From assembly GCF_009730915.1 (NCBI RefSeq), contig NC_052477.1:24942578-25006577 (forward strand): a stretch of DNA of 64,000 bases. Reading direction: 5' to 3'. This stretch comes from Dioscorea cayenensis subsp. rotundata (Eukaryota > Streptophyta > Magnoliopsida > Dioscoreales > Dioscoreaceae). Below are positions 22,601 through 34,600 of this stretch, in pieces. Each line of letters opens with the position of its first letter. Position 1 is the first letter of the stretch. The position numbers and the translations under genes were made by a program. The notes under the pieces are model-generated. The model was not told the DNA's origin, ran no database searches, and saw only the letters and a list, made by a program, of their open reading frames with translations.

Positions 22601-25600
22601 AAATGCAAATTTAAAAATGAAACAATGATATTTAAACATAAGCATAGTTGTATAAGTTAATTATTGATTAATTATCCCAGTTTCCGCTTAAAACTTGTGT
22701 TTTTTCTCAACTATTATTGTCATGTCCTTGTTTCCGTTTAAAATTATACAGTTTTTTGTTTAAATATAAATGTTTCCGTTTAAAATTATGAAGTCTCTGT
22801 TTAAAATGTTATGTCTCTGTTTAAATATATCCAGTTTCAATTTAAACAGGAATGATTTTAGTAGGTATTCGGATTCTACGAGCGTATCCGTCCACCCTCA
22901 GGGCCACCCTGACGGTTTAGTAGGCCTTTTTTACTCGTTAGATCATTTTGAAGTTTTGTCATTGCATGTCAGACAACGTTTTGTAGGCTCTAACCATTTA
23001 AAAAACTCACATCACTACCACGAGTGCGGACACAATCGTAGATCTTGCAAAGAAAATATCGCCAACTAAGCATAAATGATAACTTATATTCGTTACATAT
23101 GTTTGCCACAACCTATCGCATATTATTGTACATTTTGCTCGTTATTTATGAAAATCATTTTCAAAAACAAATGCAAATTTAAAAATGAAACAATGATATT
23201 TAAACATAAGCATAGTTGTATAAGTTAATTATTGATTAATTATCCCAATTTCCGTTTAAAACTTATGTTTTTTCTTAAGTATTATTGTCATGTCCATGTT
23301 TCCGTTTAAAATTATACATTTTTTTGTTTAAACATATATGTTTCCGTTTAAATTTATCAAGTCTCTGTTTAAAATGTTATGTCTCTGTTTAAATATATAC
23401 AGTTTCAATTTAAACAGGAATGATTTTAGTAGGTATTCGGATTCTACGAGCGTATCCGTCCACCCTCAGGGCCACCCTGACGGTTTAGTAGGCCCTCTTT
23501 ACTCGTTAGATCATTTTGAAGTTTTGTCATTACATGTCGGACAACGTTTTGTAGGCGCTAACCATTTAAAAAACTCACATCACTACCACGAGTGCGGACA
23601 CAATCGTAAATCTTACAAAGAAACTATCGCCAACTAATCATAAATGATAACTCATGTTCGTTACATATGTTTGCCACAACCTATCGCATATTATTGTACA
23701 TTTTGCTCGTTATTTAGAAAAATCGTTTACAAACGCAAATTTAAAAATGAAACAATGATATTTAAACATAAACATAGTTGTACAAGTTAATTATTGATTA
23801 ATTATCCCAGTTTCCGCTTAAAACTTATGTTTTTTCTCAACTATTATTGTCATGTCCTTGTTTTCGTTTAAAATTATACATTTTTTTATTTAAGCATAAA
23901 TGTTTCCTTTTAAATTTATCAAGTCTCTGTTTAAAATGTTATGTCTCTGTTTAAATATATCCAGTTTCAATTTAAACATGAATGATTTTAGTAGGTATTC
24001 GGATTCTACGAGCGTATCTCGGGTCCACTCCTCGTAGCCACTCCCGACGGTTTAGTAGGCCTTCTTTTACTCGTTAGATCATTTTTGAAGTTTTTGTCAT
24101 TTGCGTGTCAAACAACGTTTTTGTAGGCTCTAACCATTTAAAAAAACTCACTTCACTACCACTAGTGCGGACACAATCGTAGATCTTGCAAAAAAACTAT
24201 CGCCAACTAAGCATAAATGATAACTTATATTCGTTACATATGTTTGCCACAACCTATCGCATATTATTGTACATTTTGCTCGTTATTTATGAAAATCATT
24301 TTCAAAAACAAATGCAAATTTAAAAATGAAACAATGATATTTAAACATAAGCATAGTTGTATAAGTTAATTATTGATTAATTATCCCAATTTCCGCTTAA
24401 AACTTATGTTTTTTCTTAAGTATTATTGCCATGTCCTTGTTTCCGTTTAAAATTATACATTTTTTTTGTTTAAACATAAATGTTTCCGTTTAAATTTATC
24501 AAGTCTCTGTTTAAAATGTTATGTCTCTGTTTAAATATATCCAGTTTCAATTTAAACAGGAATGATTTTAGTAGGTATTCGGATTCTACGAGCGTATCCG
24601 TCCACCCTCAGGGCCACCCTGACGGTTTAGTAGGCCTTCTTTACTCGTTATATCATTTTGAAGTTTTGTCATTGCATGTCGGACAACGTTTTGTAGGCGC
24701 TAAAAATTTAAAAAACTCACATCACTACCACGAGTGCGGACACCATCGTAAATCTTGCAAAGAATCTATCGCCAACTAATCATAAGTGATAACTCATGTT
24801 CGTTACATATGTTTGCCACAACCTATCGCATATTATTCTATATTTTCCTCGTTATTTATAAAAATCATTTTCATAAACAAACGCAAATTTAAAAATGAAA
24901 CAATGATATTTAAACATAAACATAGTTGTACAAGTTAATTATTGATTAATTATCCCAGTTTCCGCTTAAAACTTATGTTTTTTCTCAACTATTATTGTCA
25001 TGTCCTTGTTTTCGTTTAAAATTATACATTTTTTTATTTAAACATAAATGTTTCCGTTTAAATTTATCAAGTCTCTGTTTAAAATGTTATGTCTCTGTTT
25101 AAATATATCCAGTTTCAATTTAAACAGGAATGATTTTAGTAGGTATTCGGATTCTACGAGCGTATCCGTCCACCCTCAGGGCCACCCTGACGGTTTAGTA
25201 GGCCTTCTTTACTCGTTAGATCATTTTGAAGTTTTGTCATTGCATGTCAAACAACGTTTTGTAGGCTCTAACCATTTAAAAAACTCACTTCACTACCACT
25301 AGTGCGGACACAATCGTAGATCTTGCAAAAAAACTATCGCCAACTAAGCGTAAATGATAACTTATATTCGTTACATATGTTTGCCACAACCTATCGCATA
25401 TTATTGTACATTTTGCTCGTTATTTATAAAAATCGTTTTCAAAAACAAATGCAAATTTAAAAATGAAACAATGATATTTAAACATAAGCATAGTTGTATA
25501 AGTTAATTATTGATTAATTATCCCAGTTTCCGCTTAAAACTTATGTTTTTTCTTAAGTATTATTGCCATGTCCTTGTTTCCGTTTAAAATTATACATTTT

Positions 25601-27700
25601 TTTTGTTTAAACATAAATGTTTCCGTTTAAATTTATCAAGTCTCTGTTTAAAATGTTATGTCTCTGTTTAAATATATCCAGTTTCAATTTAAACAGGAAT
25701 GATTTTAGTAGGTATTCGGATTCTACGAGCGTATCCGTCCACCCTCAGGGCCACCCTGACGGTTTAGTAGGCCTTCTTTACTCGTTAGATCATTTTGAAG
25801 TTTTGTCATTGCATGTCGGACAACGTTTTGTAGGCGCTAACCATTTAAAAAACTCACATCACTACCACGAGTGCGGACACAATCGTAAATCTTACAAAGA
25901 AACTATCGCCAACTAATCATAAATGATAACTCATGTTCGTTACATATGTTTGCCACAACCTATCGCATATTATTGTACATTTTGCTCGTTATTTAGAAAA
26001 ATCGTTTACAAACGCAAATTTAAAAATGAAACAATGATATTTAAACATAAACATAGTTGTACAAGTTAATTATTGATTAATTATCCCGTTTCAGCTTAAA
26101 AACTTGTGTTTTTCTCAACTATTATTGTCATGTCCTTGTTTCCGTTTAAAATTATACATTTTTTTGTTTAAACATAAATGTTACCGTTTAAAATTATCAA
26201 GTCTCTGTTTAAAATGTTATGTCTCTGTTTAAATATATCCAGTTTCAATTTAAAGCAGGAATGATTTTTAGTAGGTATTCGGATTCTACTGAGCGTATCA
26301 GTCACTCTCGGAGCCACCTCGACGGTTTAGTAGGCCTTCTTTACTCGTTATATCATTTTGAAGTTTTTGTCATTGCATGTCGGACAACGTTTTGTAGGCG
26401 CTAAAAATTTAAAAAACTCACATCACTACCACGAGTGCGGACACCATCGTAAATCTTGCAAAGAATCTATCGCCAACTAATCATAAGTGATAACTCATGT
26501 TCGTTACATATGTTTGCCACAACCTATCGCATATTATTGTACATTTTGCTCGTTATTTATAAAAATCATTTTCATAAACAAACGCAAATTTAAAAATGAA
26601 ACAATGATATTTAAACATAAACATAGTTGTACAAGTTAATTATTGATTAATTATCCCAGTTTCCGCTTAAAACTTATGTTTTTTCTCAACTATTATTGTC
26701 ATGTCCTTGTTTTCGTTTAAAATTATACATTTTTTTATTTAAGCATAAATGTTTCCGTTTAAAATTATCAAGTCTCTGTTTAAATATATCCAGTTTCAAT
26801 TTAAACAGGAATGATTTTAGTAGGTATTCGGATTCTACAAGCGTATCCGTCCACCCTCAGGGCCACCCTGACGGTTTAGTAGGCCTTCTTTACTCGTTAG
26901 ATCATTTTGAAGTTTTGTCATTGCATGTCAAACAACGTTTTGTAGGCTCTAACCATTTAAAAAACTCACTTCACTACCACGAGTGCGGACACAATCGTAA
27001 ATCTTGCAAAGAAACTATCGCCAACTAAGCGTAAATGATAACTCATGTTCGTTACATATGTTTGCCACAACCTATCGCATATTATTGTACATTTTGCTCG
27101 TTATTTATAAAAATCGTTTTCATAAACAAACGCAAATTTAAAAATGAAACAATGATATTTAAACATAAACATAGTTGTACAAGTTAATTATTGATTAATT
27201 ATCCCAGTTTCCGCTTAAAACTTATGTTTTTTCTCAACTATTATTGTCGTGTCCTTGTTTTCGTTTAAAATTATACATTTTTTTATTTAAGCATAAATGT
27301 TTCCGTTTAAATTTATCAAGTTTCTGTTTAAAATGTTATGTCTCTGTTTAAATATATCCAGTTTAAGTTTAAACATAAATGATTTTAGTAGGTATTCGGA
27401 TTCTACGGGCTTATCCGTCCCACCTCACGATCACTGTGACGATTTAGTAGGCCTTCTTCACTCGTTAGATCATTTTGAAGTTTTGTCATTGCATGTCGGA
27501 CAACGTTATGTAGGCGCTAACCATTTAAAAAACTCACATCACTACCACGAGTGCGGACACAATCGTAGATCTTGCAAAGAACTATCGCCAACTAAGCATA
27601 AATAATTACTTATATTCTTTACATATGTTTGTCACAAACTATCGCATATTATTATACAATTTGCTTGTTATTTATGAATATCGTTTTCGTAAATAAATGC
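19690..27700 (+). repeat. 14-copy tandem array, ~568-bp unit
   Basis: The marker TAGTAGGTATTCGGATTCTA or a close form occurs 14 times, near 19,847, 20,412, 21,154, 21,726, 22,291, 22,859, 23,427, 23,993, 24,568, 25,136, 25,706, 26,270, 26,818 and 27,387. Spacing is mostly 566-575 bp. Copy 2 to 3 is longer (742 bp) because of a partial internal duplication, and copies 12 and 13 have indels. Each unit has a leader of GTTTAAA-type words, a ~300-bp coding-like segment, and a spacer with GTTCGTTACATATGTTTGCC and TATCGCATATTATTGTACAT. Middle copies are almost identical, which suggests recent amplification or homogenisation; the first and last copies are more diverged. Confidence 0.9.
21636..21896 (+). 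other. example of the repeated ~99-codon open frame
   Basis: Each of about 12 units has an open frame of roughly 84-110 codons. It reads MFPFK(F/I)IKSLFKMLCLCLN, then NRNDFSRYSDST, VSVHPQGHPDGLVGL, LDHFEVLSLHVGQRFVG and a tail CGHNRRSCKETIAN. The tail's GHNRRSCK resembles the zinc knuckle near the C-terminus of MuDR/MURA transposases, with the first cysteine pair lost. The frame in this copy is cut short by TGA where others have TGC GGA. Translation is not shown; conservation may only reflect recent amplification of the unit. Confidence 0.3.
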
Positions 27701-28547
27701 AAATTTAAAAAAAATGATGAAATTTAAATAGAAACTGTCGTAGTTAAACAGAAACATTAATATTTAAACATAAACTTTGAAACTTAAATAGAACAATCGA
27801 TAGTTAAAAAGAAATAACATTATTTACATTCAAAATTAAACCTGGCCGTCCAAGACAAATGTGGATTGAGTCGGACATCACAATGAAATTTTAAAACAAT
27901 CGAAAAATCTCCTTCAACACAATATTATCACTTTTGATTATGTACACAAACGAATATGAAAAACAAACAAAACTCTTGCCGAAAAATCTCCCTACAAACT
28001 ACAAGATCATCCAATAATCACACCATGAAACCGAAAAATTTCTCTTTCTAATAGAATACTTTAGAAATCAAACTAAAAAGAAACCCACAGAATCACACCA
28101 TGAAATCAAACTTCACAACATCTTCAACGGCATCCACCTCGCCTCAATACCTTGGACCGCAAACTAATGAAATGCCAAAGAGTTGAGTGTGAGTTCTCCT
28201 TCGAGGCAGTGGTCCAATCCTACAGAAGATGAAGAGATGAAGAGAGAAAAAAGAAACCAGCACCAATAATGGTGTTCTCTGGGGATTAACCAAGAAAAAA
28301 AAACTGTTTCCTCTTAAAGAGAAAAAATTATTGCAGCAAAGGGCGTTATGGTCAAACCACGTCTACTTGCCACAACTTTCCATGCAAGAGATGATTTCGT
28401 CCAAAAAATTTAAAACTAACTCCATTAAATGCTTGGGGGGTTTCAAATTTATTGTATTTAAAAAGAAGGGGTTTTTAGGGATTCCCAAATTAATGGGGAG
28501 TTTTTGGAAATATTAGAAACTTAGGGGGTTATTTTGGCAATTTCCAC
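27700..28547. other. unique right arm of the 9.1-kb element
   Basis: After the last unit the GTTTAAA words appear in inverted sense (TTAAACAGAAAC, TTTAAACATAAAC, CTTAAATAGAAC). An A-rich stretch and a moderately mixed stretch at about 28,090-28,280 follow, with CTTCAACGGCATCCACCTCG and AGAAGATGAAGAGATGAAGA. No protein is recognised. The arm ends in the right inverted repeat. Confidence 0.5.
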
Positions 28548-28556
28548 TTTTAGATA
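28548..28556. repeat. right 9-bp target duplication of the 9.1-kb element
   Basis: TTTTAGATA, identical to 19,413-19,421. Confidence 0.85.
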
Positions 28557-28613
28557 TGCATTACAGATAATGGTCCTACCAGTGTGACTTCATCTAATGT
28601 CGAATTATAACAG

Positions 28614-28818
28614 ATTGCGATCAATAGTTCTCTGGAGAGCTATGCGCTTGTGCTGCACAAGAGACCTCAGCAGAGAGGGTTGTGGGGATTGCTTGCAGAA
28701 AGGGATGAATATTTCTTTGCAAAACTGTGCATTGTCTCAAGGATGGCGATATCTCTCTGGTAGCTGCACCTTGAGGTATGAGGCCTTTCCCTTTTTTGGC
28801 ACCTCAGTGATACGGAAG
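28614..28818 (+). pseudogene. CRK pseudogene, end of DUF26 domain 4
   Basis: After ATAACAG the reading IAINSSLESYALVLHKRDLS is followed by GCGDCLQKGM and QGWRYLSGSCTLRYEAFPFF. This aligns directly with residues ~399-460 of the intact gene at 51.6 kb. The first Cys of CX8CX2C is replaced (LVLHKRDLS against LVQCSRDLS). It ends at ACGGAAG with GTACTC, a plausible donor; the paralogue simply terminates at this point. Confidence 0.85.
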
Positions 28819-28916
28819 GTACTCCTACATAGAATTTGGTGGTGAGTGTTCGGATGTATATTGAAATCTATATTTGTTTAATTAAAAGCATGCGAAGTGT
28901 TAGATGATGAGTGGTT

Positions 28917-29048
28917 TGTTATTTGAATTGGCGATGAGGAAGAAGTCATCCAATGTTAGTGTTCTGGTCATTGTCATGCCAATTGTGGGATTCATTCTCT
29001 TGGTTATTTGTCTCTCTTGTCTGTGCTGGAGATTGAGGCAGAAACATG
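28917..29048 (+). pseudogene. CRK pseudogene, transmembrane exon
   Basis: The reading LAMRKKSSNVSVLVIVMPIV continues as GFILLVICLSCLCWRLRQKH. This is a single hydrophobic membrane span with a basic stop-transfer tail, exactly where CRKs have their transmembrane exon. It ends at ACATG with GTACAT. It shows that this locus was a receptor kinase, not a secreted DUF26 protein like its paralogue. Confidence 0.8.
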
Positions 29049-29162
29049 GTACATTCTCTTCAATAATTGATTCTGATTGTCTGGTTTTTTTTTTCTTTAA
29101 TGACAGTGAGATATATTGTGAAGCTGAAGCTGCTAACAAATTATTGTTTCAATGTGGTCAGC

Positions 29163-30131
29163 AAGCAAAAGAGCTCAGTTTGATAAATACATGCATCTGA
29201 TAGTATACAAACAGCTACAAATAATTTTGCCGATCAAACTAAGCTTGGTGAAGGTGGATTTGGCCCTGTTTATAAAGTAAATTCGTCGCACTAATTGTAT
29301 TCATTTTTGAAGGACTGTAACTAATAGTCAATAGAGTTAATGATAGTAGATTATTATGCATGTAGGGTGTCTTGAAGAATGGAGCAGAGATCGTGTAAGA
29401 GACTCTCAACAACATCCAAAGCAAGGTGCCACTGAATTTGAGAATGAGGTCAAGTTAATTGCGAAACTCCACGCACGAAATCTTGTGAGAATGCTTGGTT
29501 GGTGTGTTGAGAAAGAAGAGAAGCTACTTGTCTATGAATACCTACCAAACAAGGGTCTTGATGTTCTTCTATTTGGTCGGGTTGCAAATCAAAACAACTT
29601 TCTCTCTTCATATATTCAAACAATCGGGACATTATTTCTTTTCCCTTGATTCCATTGCCGATTACAGCGGGTGCAATTGGATTAGAATCAACGGCCTGGA
29701 TCATCGGAGGAATCGCGGAGGCCTTGTCTATCTCCATGAAGACTCCATTTGCTCAAAGTCATTCACGGGGACCTCAAAGCCCGAGTAATGTTTTGTTAGA
29801 CAACAAAGCTGACACCCAAGATATCGGACTTTGGCATGGCCAAGATATATGGAGAGGAAATTGAAGCCAATTCAAAGCGAGTTGTCGAACTTAGTAAGAA
29901 AAAAACTCCTCTCTTTGATGTCCGTTACATAAACTATACCCTCCCCATACTAATTCTAAACCTAAAATTTCAAGCAAAGTGGATACATGGCCCCGATTAT
30001 GCAATGGCGGGGCTATTCTCCGTAGAAGTCTCGATTGTTTTAGCTTTGGAGTCCTCTTATTAGAAGTACTAACTGCACAAAGGAATGGAAGAGCACACTT
30101 TGAAGAATATGGCCAAACTCTTATCAGACAT
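29163..30131 (+). pseudogene. CRK pseudogene, kinase domain exons (broken)
   Basis: Several frames together cover most of a Ser/Thr kinase. The Gly-rich loop is TNNFADQTKLGEGGFGPVYK (29,215-29,276) and ends at a GTAAAT donor. A second exon begins at 29,366 with GVLKNGAEI, but the VAVKRL lysine region is frameshifted. [20 protein letters not shown] and [20 protein letters not shown] follow. After a further intron come GLVYLHEDS, the catalytic loop reading VIHGDLKA (HRD changed to HGD), SNVLLDNK, ISDFGMAKIYG with the DFG motif kept, YAMAGLFSV and LLLEVLTAQRNGRAHFEEYG. The segment ends at CAGACAT before GTAAGT. Multiple frameshifts make it non-functional. The next exon is displaced to 36.0 kb by a LINE. 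Confidence 0.85.
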
Positions 30132-30186
30132 GTAAGTTCATGATATGTTAATTGATAGTCATTAAAGCAGGTGCTTAACTATGAAT

Positions 30187-31600
30187 GGTTATCTCCTTCT
30201 CAGATGTGCCTCGCAGGATGTCATGCATAAAATCCTGTTTGAGGGTCCATGGGCCGTGAATGGGATTATTTTGCAGCTTGCTCAATGGCAGCCGTTCTTT
30301 GAACCCGTCTTCACTAAGCTCACTACGGCGGCCATTTGGGTACAATTACACAACTTACCTGTGGAATTCTGGGAGGCTGAATCCTTGGAAAAAATTTCAA
30401 CCGGCTTAGGTCGCTTGCTCAAAGTTGATGATTTTACTGGTTCTTTAGCTAGGTCCAAGTTTGCGAGAGTGTGCGTGGAACTTGACCTGGCTAAGCCCCT
30501 AAAGCAAGGATTCTGGCTCGGAGACGACTGTCACCGAGTGTTCGTTGTGGTCCTCTATGAAAGGTTGCCGACTTTCTGCTATGTCTGTGGTGTTATTGGC
30601 CATGGGACGAATACCTGCAGCCGTCGAAACCTTGACAACCAGAGCTCTCCATCTCCACCCCTGTGTTCTGACCCTGGTGACGGACAAAGGCCGGCGGTAA
30701 TGGAAGAGCAGGGGTTGCCAAGTATCGACCGAGGAGGTGAGTGTGGTTCTCGGCACGCGGAGTTTGAGCAGGCCTTGGATCGAAAGGATGAAGCCTCTGA
30801 AAATGATTTCGGGCCGTGGATGCTGGTTACCCGACGAAGGGGGCCGTGGTGGTGGTCGTGGTGGCGCCGGTGGTTCTGGGAATCTGGAACCATGTGAGAC
30901 GCATGCGAACCCACGCACCCCTGTCGGCGAGAATCCCAATATTTCCGCTGCCCGTTCTGAGGTGGGTCGCTCACCACGTGGAGGTAGATTCAGAGGGAGA
31001 GGAGGACACGCTTCTCCTAGGCCTCGCGTATCTGATGGGTCTGGTCCCAATGCTCCTTCTGTCCCATCTGGGAAGTCTCCACACGCAAACCACGATTCTG
31101 AACCTATGGGCATGGCTCCTTCTGCTTTCTTGGGAGCTGAAGTGGGTGGCCTGTCAGATACTTTTCATTGTCCCAAGGAAGCAACAGGCTCCATAGCCAT
31201 AGGTAAAGAAAGCAACGTTGAAGGCTCTCTGGCTTCTAATCTCAGATCCTCAGTGGGCCCGGGTCTTTTGCCGGAAATGGGAGAGTCCTCTGTAGCTCAT
31301 CTTTGGACCGTTGACAGAATTGCAGATCTCCTTCAGCCCCCTAACATGCACCAACGAAACCCTAGCATGGAGATGAGTGAATCGGATGAGATGTCTGGTT
31401 CAGAATCCGAAGACGATGAGGAGAATGAAGAAGAAAGCGAAATGGAGGAAGGAGAAGAAGTAGTGGAGGCAGAGGACCATATGACCCTAGATCAATACCA
31501 GACCGGAATCCGGAAAGAAAACTTAATCCGTCGTGTTCCTTTAGAAGCCTCGTCCTCTTTCAAAAAGGGGAGGCTTGAGAAGGGAGTTATGGGAGCCTGA
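30187..31600 (+). pseudogene. LINE ORF1 protein (DUF4283 and zinc knuckle), frameshifted
   Basis: ORF1 proteins are RNA-binding, nucleic-acid chaperone-like. The first part has the DUF4283 pattern (ILFEGPWAVNGIILQLAQW, WVQLHNLPVEFWEAES) lacking its N-terminus, then a CX2CX4HX4C knuckle, CYVCGVIGHGTNTC, near 30,580. A one-base shift in the G-rich stretch near 30,840 moves the reading to another frame. That frame runs through a Gly/Arg-rich segment to an acidic tail (ESEDDEENEEESEMEEGEE) and stops at 31,600. A G-run slip or sequencing error could account for the break. Confidence 0.8.
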
Positions 31601-31689
31601 GTGTTTTCTTTCCTCCAGTTTTTATAGCTTTTTCTTTTGAAGTTTCTCATCGCTTTAGTTTCTTTTATTTTTTCTTAATTTCCGGTTTT

Positions 31690-34600
31690 ATGATGAATAC
31701 AGATCTGACTAAAATCATTTGTTGGAACTGCAGAGGGGTGTCTAACAGGGATACTTCCTCCCGTATTATCCGAATGATAAGGAAATTCAAACCTCTCATC
31801 TTCTGTTTGGTTGAAACTAGAGCGGACTCTGCTCGACTGGAGAAATTTTGCAGGATTCTTGATAACAACTGGCATTGGGCAGCATTACTTTTGGTAGGTT
31901 ACTCAGGTGGTATTATTGTTTTTTGGAAGACTAATATTGGTTTAGTGACCCCGATAGCAAAATCTCGCTTTGCTTTGCACTTACTTATTACTTCAGTTAA
32001 CCAGGAGTCCTGGGTTCTCTCCATTATTTATAATTCTAATAATATCCAAGGCCAACGTCACATGTGGCGGGAACTATCAGGTTTGGCTCCTGCTAATATT
32101 CTTTGGATTGTTATGGGTGACTTTAATGTTGTTTGCTCAGATGAGGAAATCAGAGGTGGCAATTTTGCTTATTATCGCCCCAAAGCCCGTGAATTCTCTA
32201 ACTTTATCTCTATAAACAATCTTCTGGATGTAAGGTTCATTGGTTCTTCTTATACTTGGTGTAACAACCAGACTTGGTTTAGCAAGGCGATGGGCGAGTT
32301 GGACCGTACCTAATTAATGCCAATTGAGTGCGCTCTTTTTCAATAATTATTATGTAACTCATCTTCCCAGAACTGCTTCTGACCACTCTCCCCTTCTTCT
32401 CACTATCTCTCCTAATGCTAGTTTTCCTTCTAAGAAAATTTTTTGTTTCGACAATTACTGGTTAGATTATTTGGGTTGTCATAATGAGGTTAGGGATGCC
32501 TGGTCTTTCAATAATCGAGCCAATCCGTTGCATGCTATATCACATTTTTTAGCTCGTACTCGTACTAACTTGATCATATGGAAAAGGACAGGGCTTAATT
32601 CACTGGATTCTGAGCTTGATAAGACTGAGAAAGCGATCTCTTAGGCTGAGATCAATGAGGATTCTGCCAGACCGGACTATATCACCTTCACTGGGTTAAA
32701 TGCTCTCTATAACAAATTTTCAGCCCTTCAGAGGCAGAATTCGACTAAATGGGCTCAAAGAGCCAGGTTGCTTTGGATCAATAATGGTGACTCTAATACC
32801 TCCTTTTTCCATAACTCTATCCGCATCCGCAATCATGCAAATTCTATCATGAATATTATTGACACCAATGGTAACTGTATTGCTGATCGAAACGATATAG
32901 AATGCTCTTTTTTGACTTTTTTCTCTAATTTATGGAATGAACCTAATGATTTGTCTCTTCCTGAGATTTTTCAAGCTCTCCCAGATGATCTTCCTAAAGT
33001 GGACACTAGCGAGAGGGACATGCTCCTTAAAGAGGTAACTAAAATTGAGGTCCATCAAGCTCTGCTTTCTCTTCCTTCAGTAAAAAGCCACAGCCCGGAC
33101 AGTATGAATGTCGAATTTTACAAATTTTTTTGGGATGACATAGGTGATTCTCTCTTAATGGCTATTAAATATTTTTTTGAGAACTCTATCTTGCCTAAGT
33201 CTTGGGGTCAAACTTTTATTGCCTTAATTCCTAAAAAAGCTAATCCCACTCAAGTTTCTGATTTTAGACCTATATCTTTGTGCAATGTTTGCTATAAGAT
33301 TATTTCTAAAATCCTTGCCAATCGTCTTAAACATATCTTGCCTCGGATTATTGACAAAGAACAATGTGCTTTTGTTTCCGATCGTAGCCCCTTTGATAAT
33401 ATTATTGCTCTTCAGGAAGTTGTTCACTCGATGGATAATGATCGGGATTCCCCCCCTAGGATGTTAGTTAAGATAGACATTGAAAAAGCTTATGATTCTT
33501 TGAGTTGGAATGCAATTCTTGCCACCCTCTACCGAATGAATTTCCCTAGCAAATGGATTTCTTGGATTAATGTGTGCATTAGATCAGCCTCTTTTTCGCT
33601 CCTGATTAACAAGCATCCCACTGGTTGGTTTAATGCTTCTAGAGGCCTTAGGCAGGGTGACCCTATTTCCCCTTACCCGTTCATTCTAACTACTCAAAAT
33701 TTGACTGCCATGCTCAACTTTGCCTTGAGAAACAGATTGATTCCTGGCTTTCACTCATCCCTCCCAAAAAACTTCAACCATCTGATGTATGCTGATGATC
33801 TCATTCTTATCACTCAAGCTTCTAGGAAAACAGCTCGCAATATTAATCTTTGCCTCTCAATTTACCATCGGCTAACTGGTCAGAAAGCCAACAATTCCAA
33901 ATCAGAAATCTTCTTCCCTACCAGGTTTAATAAGAGATTGCAGAAAAGTATTGTTAATATTTTTAACTTTAAGCCTGGTACCTTCCCTCTTAATTACCTT
34001 GGAATTCTTGTGGCTCCTAAGAGATTAGCTCCGCATCATTTCAACAACATGCGGGACAAAATTAGAAGAACTTTATCTATCTGGAACCATTCTAATATTT
34101 CAGCTGCAGGTAAAACAATTTTGATTAACTCGTCTGTTCTTTCCACCCCTCTCTATTACCTTTCAGTCTATCCCATGCCTGACTCCATTTTGGATGATAT
34201 TTCCAAGTTTGCTAGATTCTTCTTTTGGTCTAAGGGTGGCAACAGAAAGGGCATGAACTCAGTTAGCTGGACGGATGCTACTCTTGATAAATCTGAGGGG
34301 GGGTTATCCATTAGGAATTTGCATAGATCCAAAATATCTTTAATGGCCAAGAATGTATTCAAATATCTGAATAAGCAAAATACCATTTGGGTTGATATCC
34401 TTTTACTTAAGTATGGTGACTTTAATCCTTGGACAGATAGCATTGCTCCTAATTGCTCTTGGTTCTACCGTGGCCTTTGCCGCACTGCCAGAATTATTAA
34501 ACCTTATTGTTGGATTCTGTCCGCTAATCCTTCGAAAACCTCCTTCATGTTTGACCCTTGGTATTTTGAGATCCCTCTAGCTTACAAACCTACTTTTATT

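Larger units (their letters stand above)
19422..28547. mobile_element. Mutator-like element (9,126 bp) filled with a 568-bp tandem array
   Basis: The element is bounded by a perfect 9-bp duplication. Its ends are imperfect inverted repeats: left GGGAAAATTACTATTTACCC and, on the other strand from the right end, GTGGAAATTGCCAAAATAAC. Both continue with C-rich runs separated by about 20-25 bp (AACCCC, CCAAAAA(C)CCC words). Inside are 14 tandem units (19.69-27.70 kb) and a ~850-bp unique right arm. No complete transposase was read; the only coding-like sign is a short zinc-knuckle tail in each unit. It lies within a likely intron, or disrupted fourth DUF26 exon, of the CRK pseudogene. Classification rests on the 9-bp duplication and end structure, so another superfamily with 9-10-bp duplications is possible. 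Confidence 0.75.

Noticed and set aside
19690..27700. Array considered as a CRISPR or as a family of 12 tandem genes
   Set aside because: Units are 568 bp without unique spacers, the host is a plant, and the frames lie inside a transposon with no independent promoters. Near identity is explained by array amplification.
30499..31113. 204-codon minus-strand frame
   Set aside because: It is antisense to LINE ORF1, which has a clear DUF4283 and zinc knuckle on the plus strand.
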